A DNA stretch of 64,000 nt from Elioraea tepida (GTDB lineage: Bacteria > Pseudomonadota > Alphaproteobacteria > Acetobacterales > Acetobacteraceae), in the NCBI RefSeq assembly GCF_019203965.1, contig NZ_CP076448.1:1627001-1691000 (forward strand). Direction: 5' to 3'. This document shows positions 38,050 to 47,812 of the stretch, in pieces. The first letter of the stretch is position 1; each line of letters begins with the position of its first letter. The position numbers and the translations under genes were made by a program. Below the pieces are notes generated by a model. It worked only from the letters and a program-made list of their open reading frames with translations, had not been told where the DNA came from and ran no database searches.

Positions 38050-39115
38050 CGGTCGCTGCCGGCGGCGCTCGCTCGGCCGCGCGGGTGCGGCGTCGCGTCT
38101 CCCGCTCGGCCACGGCGCGTCGGCCATAGGCCTCGATGATGCGCGCGACCAGCGGGTGCCGCACCACGTCCTGGTCGGAGAACCGCACCACGCCGATGCC
38201 CGCGACCCCCTCGAGCGTGTCGAGCGCGTCGGCAAGGCCGGAGCGCGTGCCCGGGGGAAGATCGACCTGCGTGAGGTCTCCCGTCACCACCATGCGCGCC
38301 CCTTCGCCGAGCCGGGTCAGAACCATCTTCATCTGCACCGGCGTGGTGTTCTGCGCCTCGTCGAGGATCATGTAGCAGTGGGAGAGGGTTCGGCCGCGCA
38401 TGAAGGCGAGCGGGGCGATCTCGATCTCGCCGTTCGCGATACGCCGCGCCACCTGGTCGGCGGGAAGCATGTCGTGCAGGGCGTCGTAGAGCGGGCGGAG
38501 ATAGGGGTCCACCTTGTCGCGCAGATCGCCCGGCAGGAAGCCGAGACGCTCGCCCGCCTCGACGGCGGGGCGCGAGAGCACGATGCGCTCGACCCTGCCG
38601 GTGGCGAGCAGAGCGACGGCCTGGGCGACCGCGATATAGGTCTTGCCCGTTCCGGCGGGGCCGAGGGCGAAGACGAGGTCGTGCCCGGCGAGCGCCTCCA
38701 TGTAGCGCGCCTGCGCCGGCGTGCGCGCGCCGATCGTCGCTTTGCGCGTTCGGATCGAGGGGATGTCGGAGAGCGGCAGGCGCGGCTCGTCCTCGGCGTC
38801 CGCGAGCCCGGCAAGTGCGTGCGCGGCCATCCGTACCGCACCGTCCACCTCCGCGCCCGAGACCGGCTCGCCGCGCCGCAGCCGCGCGTAGAGCGCCTCG
38901 AGCGCGGATCGCGCCACCTGCGCCTCGCGCTCGGGCCCCGCGACGGCCACGCGGTTGCCGCGCGCGGCGAGCCGCACACCGAGCCGGTGCTCGATCCGCG
39001 CGAGGTGCCGGTCATGCTCGCCGAACAGGAGCGGCAGGAGCGCGTTGTCGTCGAAGGCGAGATGGAGCGTCACGTGCGGGTGGGCGGCGGCGGCCGCGGC
39101 GGGCAGGTGGTTCAT
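38033..39115 (-). CDS. phoH: PhoH-like ATPase
   Basis: 360 residues. P-loop ATPase with Walker [18 protein letters not shown] and Walker [21 protein letters not shown], preceded by a KH-like N-terminal segment. [21 protein letters not shown] is the usual family block. PhoH is associated with YbeY in RNA metabolism. Its ATG overlaps the miaB stop and its end overlaps ybeY. Confidence 0.94.
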   Translation of the reverse strand: MNHLPAAAAAAHPHVTLHLAFDDNALLPLLFGEHDRHLARIEHRLGVRLAARGNRVAVAGPEREAQVARSALEALYARLRRGEPVSGAEVDGAVRMAAHALAGLADAEDEPRLPLSDIPSIRTRKATIGARTPAQARYMEALAGHDLVFALGPAGTGKTYIAVAQAVALLATGRVERIVLSRPAVEAGERLGFLPGDLRDKVDPYLRPLYDALHDMLPADQVARRIANGEIEIAPLAFMRGRTLSHCYMILDEAQNTTPVQMKMVLTRLGEGARMVVTGDLTQVDLPPGTRSGLADALDTLEGVAGIGVVRFSDQDVVRHPLVARIIEAYGRRAVAERETRRRTRAAERAPPAATDGPGQ

Positions 39116-40521
39116 GCGGCGTTGCGCTGCGCGGCGGGGGAGAGCGCCTCCCCGGCCAGGCTGTTCGGATGGGCTGCGGTGATACGCAAGGGGACGATCT
39201 CTCCTGCCAGGGTGGCGGGAAGGGTGGCGTGCACCGGCTGGAGCCAGGGGCTGCGCCCGACCATCTGGCCGGGGTGGCGGCCTGGCTCGAGCACCAGCAC
39301 GGGGATGACGCGGCCGATGAGCGACGCGGCGAAGGCGGCCTGCTGGTCGCGCAACAGCGCCTGAAGCTCGTGCAAACGCCGGTCCTTCTCGGGCTCGGGG
39401 ACGGGGTTCCGTGCCTCCGCTGCCGGCGTACCGGGGCGCGGGCTGAACTTGAAGCTGAAGGCCTGGGCGAAGCCGACGCGGCGGACGAGGGCGAGGGTGG
39501 CGGCGAAATCGGCCTCCGTCTCGCCCGGGTGGCCGACGATGAAATCGGAGGAGAGGGCGAGGTCGGGCCGCGCGGCGCGCAGGGCGTCGACGAGGCGGAC
39601 ATAGTCGTCCGCGCTGTGGCGCCGGTTCATCGCCCGGAGCACGGCATCGGAGCCCGACTGGACCGGAAGGTGCAGGAACGGCATCAGCTGCGGCACATCC
39701 CGATGCGCCGCGATCAGATCGACGTCGCCGCCATGCTCGGCCATAAAGTCGCGCGGGTGCGAGGTGGTGTAGCGGATCCTGAAGAGGCCCTCGAGCTCGG
39801 CGAGAGCGCGGATCAGCCGTGACAGGCGCCAGGGTCTGCCGTCCGGTCCCTCGCCGTGATAGGCGTTCACATTCTGCCCGAGCAGGGTGATCTCGCGCGC
39901 GCCCGCGGCGACGAGCTGCCGTGCCTCGGCGAGCACGGCCGCGGCGGGGCGGGAATATTCCGCGCCGCGGGTGTAGGGCACGACACAGAAGGAGCAGAAC
40001 TTGTCGCAGCCCTCCTGAACGGTGAGGAACGCCGTCACGCCGCCGAAAGACGCGGGCTGCGGCCCCGCTGCCTCAGGAAGCTCGTCAAACTTGCTCTCGG
40101 GCGGGAACTCGAGGTCGAGCAGCGCCCGCTCGCCTGCCTCGGCGCGGCGCACGAGAGCGGGCAGGCGGTGCGTCGCCTGGGGCCCGATGACGATGTCGAC
40201 ATAGGGCGCGCGCTCGAGCAGGGCCACGCCTTCGGCCTGGGCCACGCAGCCGGCGACGGCGATGATCAGGCGCCGGCCCTCCGCCGCCCGTGCCCGCTTG
40301 AGGAGCCTGAGCCGGCCGAGCTCCGAGAACACCTTCTCGGCGGCCTTCTCGCGGATGTGGCACGTGTTGAGAACCACCATGTCGGCCGCCTCGACCTGGT
40401 CGGTCGGGGCGTAGCCGAGCGGGGCGAGAGCGTCCGTCATCCGGGCGCTGTCGTAGACGTTCATCTGGCAGCCCCAGGTGCGCACATGGACGCGCTTCGA
40501 GGGGCTCGGGCGATCGGTCAT
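39112..40521 (-). CDS. miaB: tRNA-2-methylthio-N6-dimethylallyladenosine synthase
   Basis: 470 residues. Radical-SAM methylthiotransferase modifying A37 of tRNAs. N-terminal UPF0004 domain with Cys18 (RTWGCQMN), Cys54 (VLNTCHIRE) and Cys92 (VAGCVAQAE) ligating one cluster; radical-SAM CxxxCxxC in [14 protein letters not shown]-terminal TRAM domain around [23 protein letters not shown] at 40521 is the family start; the 98 extra residues upstream are shadow. First gene of the miaB-phoH-ybeY-ybeX operon. Confidence 0.96.
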   Translation of the reverse strand: MTDRPSPSKRVHVRTWGCQMNVYDSARMTDALAPLGYAPTDQVEAADMVVLNTCHIREKAAEKVFSELGRLRLLKRARAAEGRRLIIAVAGCVAQAEGVALLERAPYVDIVIGPQATHRLPALVRRAEAGERALLDLEFPPESKFDELPEAAGPQPASFGGVTAFLTVQEGCDKFCSFCVVPYTRGAEYSRPAAAVLAEARQLVAAGAREITLLGQNVNAYHGEGPDGRPWRLSRLIRALAELEGLFRIRYTTSHPRDFMAEHGGDVDLIAAHRDVPQLMPFLHLPVQSGSDAVLRAMNRRHSADDYVRLVDALRAARPDLALSSDFIVGHPGETEADFAATLALVRRVGFAQAFSFKFSPRPGTPAAEARNPVPEPEKDRRLHELQALLRDQQAAFAASLIGRVIPVLVLEPGRHPGQMVGRSPWLQPVHATLPATLAGEIVPLRITAAHPNSLAGEALSPAAQRNAA

Positions 40522-40681
40522 CGGCTGCGGGAGGGGGGATCGATGGCGCGCCGCCCCGCCGGAAAGTCCTCCCGGACGGTCCACATCTGGCGGGGGGGTG
40601 TGGCGTCCTCGCGGACGGGCTCTCTCAACGGCGCGGACCTCTCCTCTCCGCACCAGTGACGCCATAGCGGGGGAGGCCGTG

Positions 40682-41698
40682 TCAAGCGGCGCGAGGTGTG
40701 GCGACCGGGCCGCCGTGATGAAGAGTCGGCGACGCCCACTCCCCTGCGTCCACAGGCCGGCCCTGGCGCAGGGCTGCGCACCCCGAATCCACGGCGGCGA
40801 AGGCGGCGTCCGCAAGCGCCTTGCGGGAGGGGAAGGCGGCCGGGTCGAGCGGCGGATGCAGAAGCACGGTGGCGCGCGAGGAGCGTCGCGAGAGCATCAC
40901 CCAGGCATGGTCGGCGATGTTCATCGCGCCGTACCAGGCGAAGTGCGGCCTGTCCTTGCGGCCGATCGGCAGACCGTCGAGCCGGTCGAACACGAGCGAC
41001 ACGGGCTGCACGAGCGGACCGCCCCCAGCCGCCGCCCCGGTCTCGACCATGCCGAGCAGGGCAGAGCGGAAGGGCAGGACGCGGCTTCCGTCGCTCGTTG
41101 TGCCTTCGGGGAAGAGGATGATGCTGTCCCCGGCGGCAAGGCGTGCGGCGAGCTCGTCGCGCTCCCGACCCGTCTCGGTGCGTCGTCGGGAGACGAATAC
41201 GGTCCGCCCGAGCCGCGCGACGGTGCGGATCAAGGGCCAGGTGCCGACCTCTGCCTTGGAGACGAAGCAAGCCTCGAGCACGCCGCCGAGAACGAGGATG
41301 TCGGCCCAGGAACTGTGGTTCGAGACGAACACCACCGGCCGGCCCGGGCGGTTCGCGGGCGTGCCGATCACCCGGACAGCCAAGCCCGCGATGCGGCAGT
41401 TCACGGCGTGGTAGACGCGCGCGATCACCACCGCCGGCCGCCGGCCGAACACGGGCATGCCCCAGATCGCGAGCGCCTGTACCGGGGCGCAGAGGAGCAT
41501 CCAGAGGAGCAAGAGCAGCACCCGGCGCGCGGCGCGCACCTGACGCCAGGGCGAGAAGGACCGCGCCTCGGCGAAGTCGCGCGCCATCGACCGCTCCGCC
41601 TCGGCCATGCGCTCGCGCCAGTCGGTGTGCGCGGGCGGGCGGACGAGAGCGGTGCGGAAGCGTTTGACGGCAAGCCTGCGTGCCATGGCCGAAGCCAT
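40682..41698 (-). CDS. plsC: Lysophospholipid (1-acylglycerol-3-phosphate) acyltransferase
   Basis: 338 residues. Acyltransferase motifs I ([18 protein letters not shown]4D) and III ([17 protein letters not shown]), with a membrane segment [18 protein letters not shown] near residue 60-80. It would transfer an acyl chain to lysophosphatidate at the inner membrane. An alternative start lies four codons downstream. Precedes miaB on the same strand by 160 bp, a common alphaproteobacterial order. Confidence 0.9.
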   Translation of the reverse strand: MASAMARRLAVKRFRTALVRPPAHTDWRERMAEAERSMARDFAEARSFSPWRQVRAARRVLLLLLWMLLCAPVQALAIWGMPVFGRRPAVVIARVYHAVNCRIAGLAVRVIGTPANRPGRPVVFVSNHSSWADILVLGGVLEACFVSKAEVGTWPLIRTVARLGRTVFVSRRRTETGRERDELAARLAAGDSIILFPEGTTSDGSRVLPFRSALLGMVETGAAAGGGPLVQPVSLVFDRLDGLPIGRKDRPHFAWYGAMNIADHAWVMLSRRSSRATVLLHPPLDPAAFPSRKALADAAFAAVDSGCAALRQGRPVDAGEWASPTLHHGGPVATPRAA

Positions 41699-41798
41699 GG
41701 CGCAGCCTCGGGGCGTGAGGCAAGAGGCGGCCGCGAAGAGGAAGGGATGGGGGGAGGGGACGGGGAGAGCGGGAGGGGGAGAAGGAGGCGGAGAACAC

Positions 41799-41990
41799 CT
41801 ACTCGAGGGCGGCGAGGCGAAGCTCCGCCTTGCGGCGAAGCGCGGCGAAGAAGGCGGCGCGCTCGACCGCGCTGAGCGGGCCTCCGGCGATGGCCGGCGG
41901 AGCGGTCGCTGGCCCCTCGCCGTCCGGTGTCGGCTTGACGGCAGATCCTGTGGCGGGCGCTTCGATCCTGAGCGTGAGTTCCACCGTCAT
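41799..41990 (-). CDS. Small hypothetical protein, 63 residues
   Basis: Starts with ATG at 41990 behind a strong AAAGGAG eight bases upstream. Sequence MTVELTLRIEAPATG, a proline-rich middle, then a helical tail LSAVERAAFFAALRRKAELR. No family recognised; no membrane segment. It lies 100 bp upstream of plsC on the same strand and could be cotranscribed. Support comes from the ribosome site and acceptable codon use, not homology. Confidence 0.5.
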   Translation of the reverse strand: MTVELTLRIEAPATGSAVKPTPDGEGPATAPPAIAGGPLSAVERAAFFAALRRKAELRLAALE

Positions 41991-42134
41991 CGACGCTTCT
42001 CCTTTCACGAGCAGGGTCGCAGGGAGAGGTTGACGAGGTGTGAACGCGCCGCGACGCTGGGTCGTGTTCGCGCGGCGTCGCTTCCACGGGCCGTGACTGG
42101 GCGCGCCGGGCCGTCCGCGCTAGAGAGGATCGCG

Positions 42135-42773
42135 ATGCGACGACGCGACCTCCTCGCCGCCGCCGGCGGCCTGACCCTTTCCGCGCAGCCCCTCGGCGCG
42201 CAGCCGGCCGCGCCCGTGCTCGGGCCGGCGCAGCGCGAGGCGGTGGCCCGCGCCGAGGCGGCGCTCTCCGCCATCCGCACGCTCAAGGCCCGGTTCCTGC
42301 AGGCGGACTCGCGCGGCGGCACGGCGCAGGGAACGGTGTGGATGCAGCGGCCGAACCGTGCCCGCTTCGCCTACGACCCGCCCGCGACCATCCTCGTCGT
42401 CGCCGACGGCACCTTCGTGACCTTCTTCGACAGCGCGGTGAACCAGACCTCCTCGCTGCCGATCGGCTCCACGCCGCTCGGCACCCTGCTCGCCGAACGG
42501 GTTCGGCTCGACGAGGGCGAGGGCCGCGTCACCGCGGTGCAGCTCGGCGAGGGGATGATCCGCATCACCGTCGTCAAGCGCAGCAACCCGGCCGAGGGAA
42601 GCCTCACCCTCACCTTCTCCGACCCCCCGCTCGAGCTCAGGCAGTGGACGGTGATCGACGCGCAGGCGCGCGAGGTCCGGGTCACGCTCTACGGGGTCGA
42701 GACCGGGATCAGGATCGACCCGGCTCTGTTCCGCTTCGTGCCGCCCGAGTTCGGCACGCCCGCGCCGGGCTGA
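42135..42773 (+). CDS. lolA: LolA-type outer-membrane lipoprotein carrier
   Basis: 212 residues with a twin-arginine-like leader MRRRDLLAAAGGLTLSAQ (cleavage near LGAQPA). The mature part has the LolA pattern: AEAALSAIRTLKARFLQ, GTVWMQRPNRARFAYDPP, ILVVADGTFVTFFD and PLGTLLAERV. It is a periplasmic shuttle taking lipoproteins from LolCDE to LolB. GAGGAT lies before the ATG. It diverges from the small gene and plsC. Confidence 0.88.
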   Translation: MRRRDLLAAAGGLTLSAQPLGAQPAAPVLGPAQREAVARAEAALSAIRTLKARFLQADSRGGTAQGTVWMQRPNRARFAYDPPATILVVADGTFVTFFDSAVNQTSSLPIGSTPLGTLLAERVRLDEGEGRVTAVQLGEGMIRITVVKRSNPAEGSLTLTFSDPPLELRQWTVIDAQAREVRVTLYGVETGIRIDPALFRFVPPEFGTPAPG

Positions 42774-42875
42774 TGCCGCCTTTACGGTGCCGCAATCGAA
42801 CAGAAATACTGTCCTATCCAAAGCGACATCCCTCGCTGCCGAAGGAGTCGCTGCGCGACAGATGAGGCCTGAGGC

Positions 42876-43664
42876 ATGAAGCCGCTGATCGGCATCTCGT
42901 GCTGCATCAAGCCGTTCGGACCCTACCAGCGGCCGAACCACGCCGTCTCCGACACCTATGTGCGTGTGGTCGACCTCGTCGTCGGCGGGCTTCCCTGCCT
43001 GATCCCGGCGATGGGCGAGCGGGCGGACGTCGCCGGCTTCGCGGACGCGATCGACGGGCTGATCCTCACCGGCAGCCCCTCCAACGTCCGGCCGAGCCAT
43101 TACGGCGGCCCGCCGCACCCCGCGGGCGTGCCGGAGGACCCGGCCCGCGACGCCGTTACACTGCCGCTCGTGCGCGAGGCGATCGCGCGCGGCGTGCCGC
43201 TGCTTGCGATCTGCCGCGGCATGCAGGAGCTGAACGTCGCGCTCGGCGGCACGCTCGACCAGAGGATCCAGGACCTTCCCGGCCGGATCGACCACTCGAC
43301 TCCGACCGAGCAGGCCTTCGGCCCGGTGCGCACCGCCAAGGCGCACGCGGTGCGGCTCGCCCCAGGTGGCGCGCTTGCGGCCATCGTCGGGCGCGAGGAG
43401 CTCGCGGTGAACAGCCTGCACAACCAGGGAGTCGCCCGCCTCGCGCCCGGGCTCGTCGTCGAGGCGACGGCGCCGGACGGCACGATCGAGGCGGTGCGTG
43501 TCGCCGGCGCGGCGGGCTTCGCGCTCGGCGTGCAGTGGCACCCCGAATACGACTTCGAGACCGACAGCGCCTCGCGGGCGATCTTCCTTGCCTTCGCCGA
43601 GGCTGCGCGTCGCCACGCGGCGGCAAGGCGTGGGGAGGCGCCGCGGCGCCTCGCGGCGGAATGA
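42876..43664 (+). CDS. Class-I glutamine amidotransferase-like (gamma-glutamyl hydrolase, PuuD-type)
   Basis: 262 residues. Peptidase C26 pattern: PLIGISCCIKP at the N-terminus, GLILTGSPSNV, nucleophile Cys in PLLAICRGMQELNVALGG, VNSLHNQGV, and the His-Glu pair in GVQWHPEYDF. PuuD-type enzymes cleave gamma-glutamyl-GABA in putrescine breakdown; other put genes are absent nearby, so the substrate is inferred only from family. A GAGG-containing stretch precedes the ATG. Confidence 0.88.
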   Translation: MKPLIGISCCIKPFGPYQRPNHAVSDTYVRVVDLVVGGLPCLIPAMGERADVAGFADAIDGLILTGSPSNVRPSHYGGPPHPAGVPEDPARDAVTLPLVREAIARGVPLLAICRGMQELNVALGGTLDQRIQDLPGRIDHSTPTEQAFGPVRTAKAHAVRLAPGGALAAIVGREELAVNSLHNQGVARLAPGLVVEATAPDGTIEAVRVAGAAGFALGVQWHPEYDFETDSASRAIFLAFAEAARRHAAARRGEAPRRLAAE

Positions 43665-43802
43665 TCGCGCGGTGGTAGAGCGAGGCAGGGCGAACTGACG
43701 CAGCGGTCGAGAGAGCGAGGCGCGACAGCGGGCCGCGTGCACAGTCTCGCGGTGTCACCATTTCCGGGTTGCGCCCCGTCACCATTCAAGTATCCTCGTC
43801 AT

Positions 43803-43917
43803 CCTCGGTGCTGTTCTGCGCCGACGTGCCGCGGGGGACGGTTTCCCCTGTCGACCCTCGCGGGTTCCGTACGGAACGAGCGGCGCCCGGTTACCCCCCT
43901 AACCGGGCGCTTTCTTT
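43803..43917 (+). ncRNA. Candidate small RNA ending in an intrinsic terminator
   Basis: If transcription starts just after the TATCCT box at 43791-43796, a transcript of about 115 nt would end at the terminator. Internal pairings are visible: GGGGA/TCCCC around 43835-43850, flanked by CCGCG/CGCGG, then the GTTCC/GGAAC palindrome. No match to 6S, SRP, tmRNA or RNase P signatures was seen. The alternative is a long 3' leader/trailer of the upstream gene ending at the same terminator. Confidence 0.35.
43883..43917 (+). terminator. Rho-independent terminator
   Basis: Perfect 11-bp stem GCGCCCGGTTA / TAACCGGGCGC with a CCCCCC loop, followed at once by TTTCTTT. Orientation is + strand only (no A-run on the 5' side). 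It lies 220 bp after the class-I amidotransferase stop, so it ends either that transcript or a separate small RNA. Confidence 0.85.
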
Positions 43918-44073
43918 CCCGTCCTGCCGGTCGGTCGCTCCGCCCTCCCCGGGATCTGGCGGCTCCTCCGCACGTGCGCAGGCGCCGCGTCGAACGAGCC
44001 TGATCCCCACACTTGCTCTCTTGCGCCAGCTCTTGCCGTTTGCGGCCCTGCCGCGGCGCGCTATGCCTCGCCC

Positions 44074-44901
44074 ATGCCCAAGCGCCGCACCCGGCTTCGC
44101 ATCGCCACCTGGAACATCAACTCGGTCCGCCTCCGCCTCGCGAGGCTCGGCGACCTCGTCGCCGCGCTCGAGCCGGACGTCCTCTGCCTGCAGGAGACGA
44201 AAACCCCCGACGAGCTGTTTCCCCGCGAGGAGATCGCCGGCTTCGGCTTCCGCCACATGCTGGTGCGAGGGATGAAGGGCTACAACGGTGTGGCGATCCT
44301 CTCCCGCCTGCCGCTTGCTCCCGTCGACGAGCTGCCCGACTGGTGCGGCCGGGACGATTGCCGGCACATCGCCGCCGACCTCGACCTGCCAGGGGGTCCA
44401 TTGCGCATCCACAACTTCTACGTCCCTGCCGGCGGCGACATCCCCGACCCCGAGGCGAACCCGAAATTCCGCCACAAGCTCGATTTCGTTTCCGAGGCGA
44501 CGCTTTGGTTCGCCGCCGGCGCGGCCGACCGGGGCCGGACCGTGCTCGCGGGAGACCTCAACATCGCCCCGCTTCCCGAGGACGTCTGGAGCCACCGCCA
44601 GCTGCTCGACGTCGTCTCCCACACGCCGGTCGAGACCGAGGGCCTGCTCCGCTGGCAGGCGACAGCGGGCGGCTGGGTGGATGCCGTGCGCGAGATCGTT
44701 CCGGTGCCGCAGAAGCTCTTCACCTGGTGGAGCTACCGCAACCGCGACTGGCGACGCTCCGACCGCGGCCGCAGGCTCGACCATGTGTGGCTCACCCCTG
44801 ACCTGCGCGGCGCGCTCAAAGGTGCTATGGTGTTGAAGGACGCGCGCGACTGGCCCCAGGCGTCCGACCACGTGCCGGTGCTTGCGGAGCTCGTGGTCTG
44901 A
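44074..44901 (+). CDS. xth: Exodeoxyribonuclease III
   Basis: 275 residues. AP endonuclease/3'-5' exonuclease of the EEP fold: IATWNINSVRLRL, metal-binding Glu in DVLCLQETKTPD, YNGVAILSRLP, AGDLNIAP, and the terminal LDHVWLTPDL and ASDHVPVLAEL. It takes part in base-excision repair like nth at 30 kb. Start ATG at 44074 at the family N-terminus. Confidence 0.95.
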   Translation: MPKRRTRLRIATWNINSVRLRLARLGDLVAALEPDVLCLQETKTPDELFPREEIAGFGFRHMLVRGMKGYNGVAILSRLPLAPVDELPDWCGRDDCRHIAADLDLPGGPLRIHNFYVPAGGDIPDPEANPKFRHKLDFVSEATLWFAAGAADRGRTVLAGDLNIAPLPEDVWSHRQLLDVVSHTPVETEGLLRWQATAGGWVDAVREIVPVPQKLFTWWSYRNRDWRRSDRGRRLDHVWLTPDLRGALKGAMVLKDARDWPQASDHVPVLAELVV

Positions 44902-45138
44902 TCCTGGCGTGAGGGAGAGAGGCCGCGTCCCTCCTGCCAGACCCGCGCCTTCAGCATGGGACCGCACTGCAGGAGCGGTTCGTCCCTGCCCCGCGCCGTG
45001 CCGAGCCCCGGATCGGCGCGTTTCTCCGGGCGGCGACGGGCGGAGCCATCCGCTGCCAGGTCTCGGTCTTGATCCGGTTCGATTTGCTCATTACGGAGCA
45101 GGACTGATGATCGCAACGGCGTGGGCATTCGAGCCACC

Positions 45139-47812
45139 ATGTTTGCCGAACCGAACCTGCAACACCCGCCGTTTCACCCCGGCCAATGGGTTCGCCTGAA
45201 GGGCGATGCGCAGCGCACAGGTATCCGCGAGGACGTGATGTCGCGGCCGGGCGGGCATCTGCCGGTCGTCCAGACGCCGACCAGCATCGTTCGCTGGCCG
45301 CTTGATCAGATCGAACCCGTCCCTGACGCACGAGAGGAGCCACTGGCCTTTCTGCGCGCAGGCCGCTTCAGTGAACCGGCCCGCCTGCGCCAGGTGCTGA
45401 CGCATATCCGGCTGACTGGCAGGCTCGCCGACATGATCTACAGCATGGAGGCGAGCAACACCGACGTCCACGCACACCAGTTCAAGCCTGTCCTGAAGAT
45501 GCTCGCCTCGCCGACCGGCAGCCTTCTGATCGCGGACGAGGTCGGCCTAGGGAAGACGATCGACGCCGGGCTCATCTGGACGGAGCTACGGGTTCGGTTC
45601 GATTTCCGGCGCCTGCTCGTCGTCTGCCCGAAAGTGCTCACAAGGAAATGGGAGGACGAGCTCTCGGGGAAGTTCGGCCTCGACGCGAGGGCCTTCAGCG
45701 CGGCCGACCTGCTCGATGCGGTACGTGACAGCGACCGTTGGCAGCGCGGCTTCGTCGCGGTCTGCAGCCTGCAGGGGCTCAAACCACCCCGCGGCTGGGA
45801 CGAAGAGGGATCGCCCGGCTACGGCCCCGCCCGTGCGGAACTCGCCCGCCTGCTGCGCGAGCGGGCGGACGACGAGCCAATCTTCGACATGGTGGTCATC
45901 GACGAGGCGCACCATCTCCGCAACGCCGAGATGCAGAGCAACACCCTCGCCCGGCTTCTCCGGCCGACGACCCAGCATCAGGTCTTCCTCTCGGCGACGC
46001 CGATCCACCTCGGGAACGACGACCTGTTCTCCCTCCCCTCGCTGATCGACCCAGAGACCTATCGGCACCCGACTGTCTTGGACGCCATCATCGAGGCGAA
46101 CCGCCCGATCGTCGAGGCGCGTGAGGCGGCGCTGCGCGGCGCGCCGCTCGCCGAGCTTCGCGAGCGGATCGAGGCCGCATCCCGCCACCCTCTGCTGATC
46201 GGGACGCAGAAGATCGCGGCGGTGCTCACGAGCCTCGACGCCTGCCGCGACCCTCTGCCGCGCGCCGACCGCGCCCGCCTGGCCGACGAGCTCGACACGG
46301 TCAACCTCCTCGCCAACACGGTGACGCGCACGCGCCGCCGGGATGTCCAGGAACTCCGTGTCGTCCGGCAGGTTCGTGCCCTTCGGGCGAAGATGGCGCC
46401 GATCGAGCGCGAAGCGTACGACACGATCACCCGGGCCGTGCATCGCTACGCCTCCCACACGGACATGCCGGCGGGCTTCCTGCTGGCAAGGAACCCGATG
46501 CGTGTCGAACAGCGTATCGGCCGAGTGGACAGACTCGGACAGGCGGCCGAGTCGGTGACGATCCTCAACCTCCTGCACCGCGACACGATCGACGACGAGA
46601 TCTACCGGCGCCTCTACGAGAGGCTGAACGTGTGCGAGCAGGCGCTCGGCGGGTTCGAAGACGTGCTCGGGGAAGGAGATCGGCAGGCTCACGCCGGAGC
46701 TCCTCCGCGGCGGCCTCACACCCGAACAGGTGGCGCAGCGGATCGATCAGACGAGCCAGGCCATTGCGAACAGGATGCGGATCGAGCGCGCGCTCGAAGA
46801 GGAAGCGGCGGCGTTGATCGCGCATGGTGACCGCATCCTGCTGTCGATCCGGGCGGCTCATGAGCTGCAGCGTTGGATCGGCTCGAGGGATCTCGGCCGC
46901 TACCTCGCCGACACCCTGCCTGCTCTCTTTCCAGGCAGCGCCGTGCGTGATCTCGGCCGCGACGATCTCTACGAGATCAGGCTGACGCAGGAGGCACGCG
47001 TCGAGTACGGCTTTTGGCTGCAGCAGCGCCGGCTGCCCGGGGGCGGACGGCTCGAGCGGGAGACAGGACCGGTGACGTGCCGTCTGGCGCGACCAGCCGG
47101 TCCGCGTGGGGCGCAGCGAGGCATCGAGGCGGTGACACAAACTCATCCCCTCGTCCGCTTCGTCTCGGAGCGTCTCGCGGAGACCGATGCGCCAAAGCTC
47201 CGGCCAGCAATCGCCGCGCGGGTTGCGTCAGCTTCCCTCCGCCCGACGACGTTCGTGCCGCCCGGGCGCTACGCGGTTCTCGCGATGCTGTGGCGCTTCG
47301 GCGGCGGGGTTGGACAGGAGCGGATCGCCTACGCGGGCGTGGCCGTCCCTTCCGGCGAGATCATTCCGGATGACGACGCCGAGCGGCTGATGCTCGCAGC
47401 GGCTGAGGCGGGAGCGATGTGGCCGGAAGCGGCGTCGGAGCTTTCGACCGAGGACGTTGCCGAGCTCTGCGAAGGAGCGTTGCTCGACCGGCTGGCGGTC
47501 CGGTTCGCCACCGAACGGTCAGTGCTGCAGGCAGAGCGTCAGGACCGCGCGTCGATCCAACTTCGCACGCTCGAGCAGAGGCTCGAGGACGATCTTCTCA
47601 AACAGCGTGAGATCGTCGATCGGAACCGAGAGGCACTCAGGCTTCGGACCGAGAACGAAGCGAAGGCCAAGTCTCAGATCGCGATGGCCGAAGGAAAGAT
47701 CCCCACGCTCGAGGAGAGGGCGTCGCAGAGGCGGGCCGCGATCGCGCGCAGCGCCGAGCTGAGGGCAGAGGAAGAACAGCTCGCTCTCGCGGTCATCGAG
47801 GTGCTGCCGTGA
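45139..47812 (+). pseudogene. SNF2/RapA-type (DrmD-like) helicase with internal gap and frameshift
   Basis: N-terminal SH3-like start (HPGQWVRLKG), then motif I LLIADEVGLGKTIDAGLIW (~130-148), motif II VVIDEAHHLRN (~255) and motif III LSATPIHLG. After PAGFLLA the frame jumps directly to RNPMRVEQRIGRVDRLGQ (~452), which is motif VI, so the helicase-C motifs IV and V are missing without loss of frame. Around 46671 an extra A in GGGGAAGGAG shifts frame; the continuation EIGRLTPELLRGGLTPEQ runs in the next frame to 47812 with long coiled-coil segments. ATG 45139 was preferred to GTG 45121. Such helicases occur in DISARM-like and other defence loci. The final GTGA overlap links it to the Hsp70-like gene. 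Confidence 0.72.

Larger units (their letters stand above)
43665..44073 (+). other. 409-bp intergenic region with hairpins and terminator
   Basis: No protein gene is supported here. It holds a possible promoter (TTGCGC 43769-43774, 16-bp spacer, TATCCT 43791-43796), a perfect 14-bp palindrome GTTCCGTACGGAAC (43864-43877) and an intrinsic terminator at 43883-43917. The last ~150 bp before xth show no further structure I can support. Confidence 0.6.
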
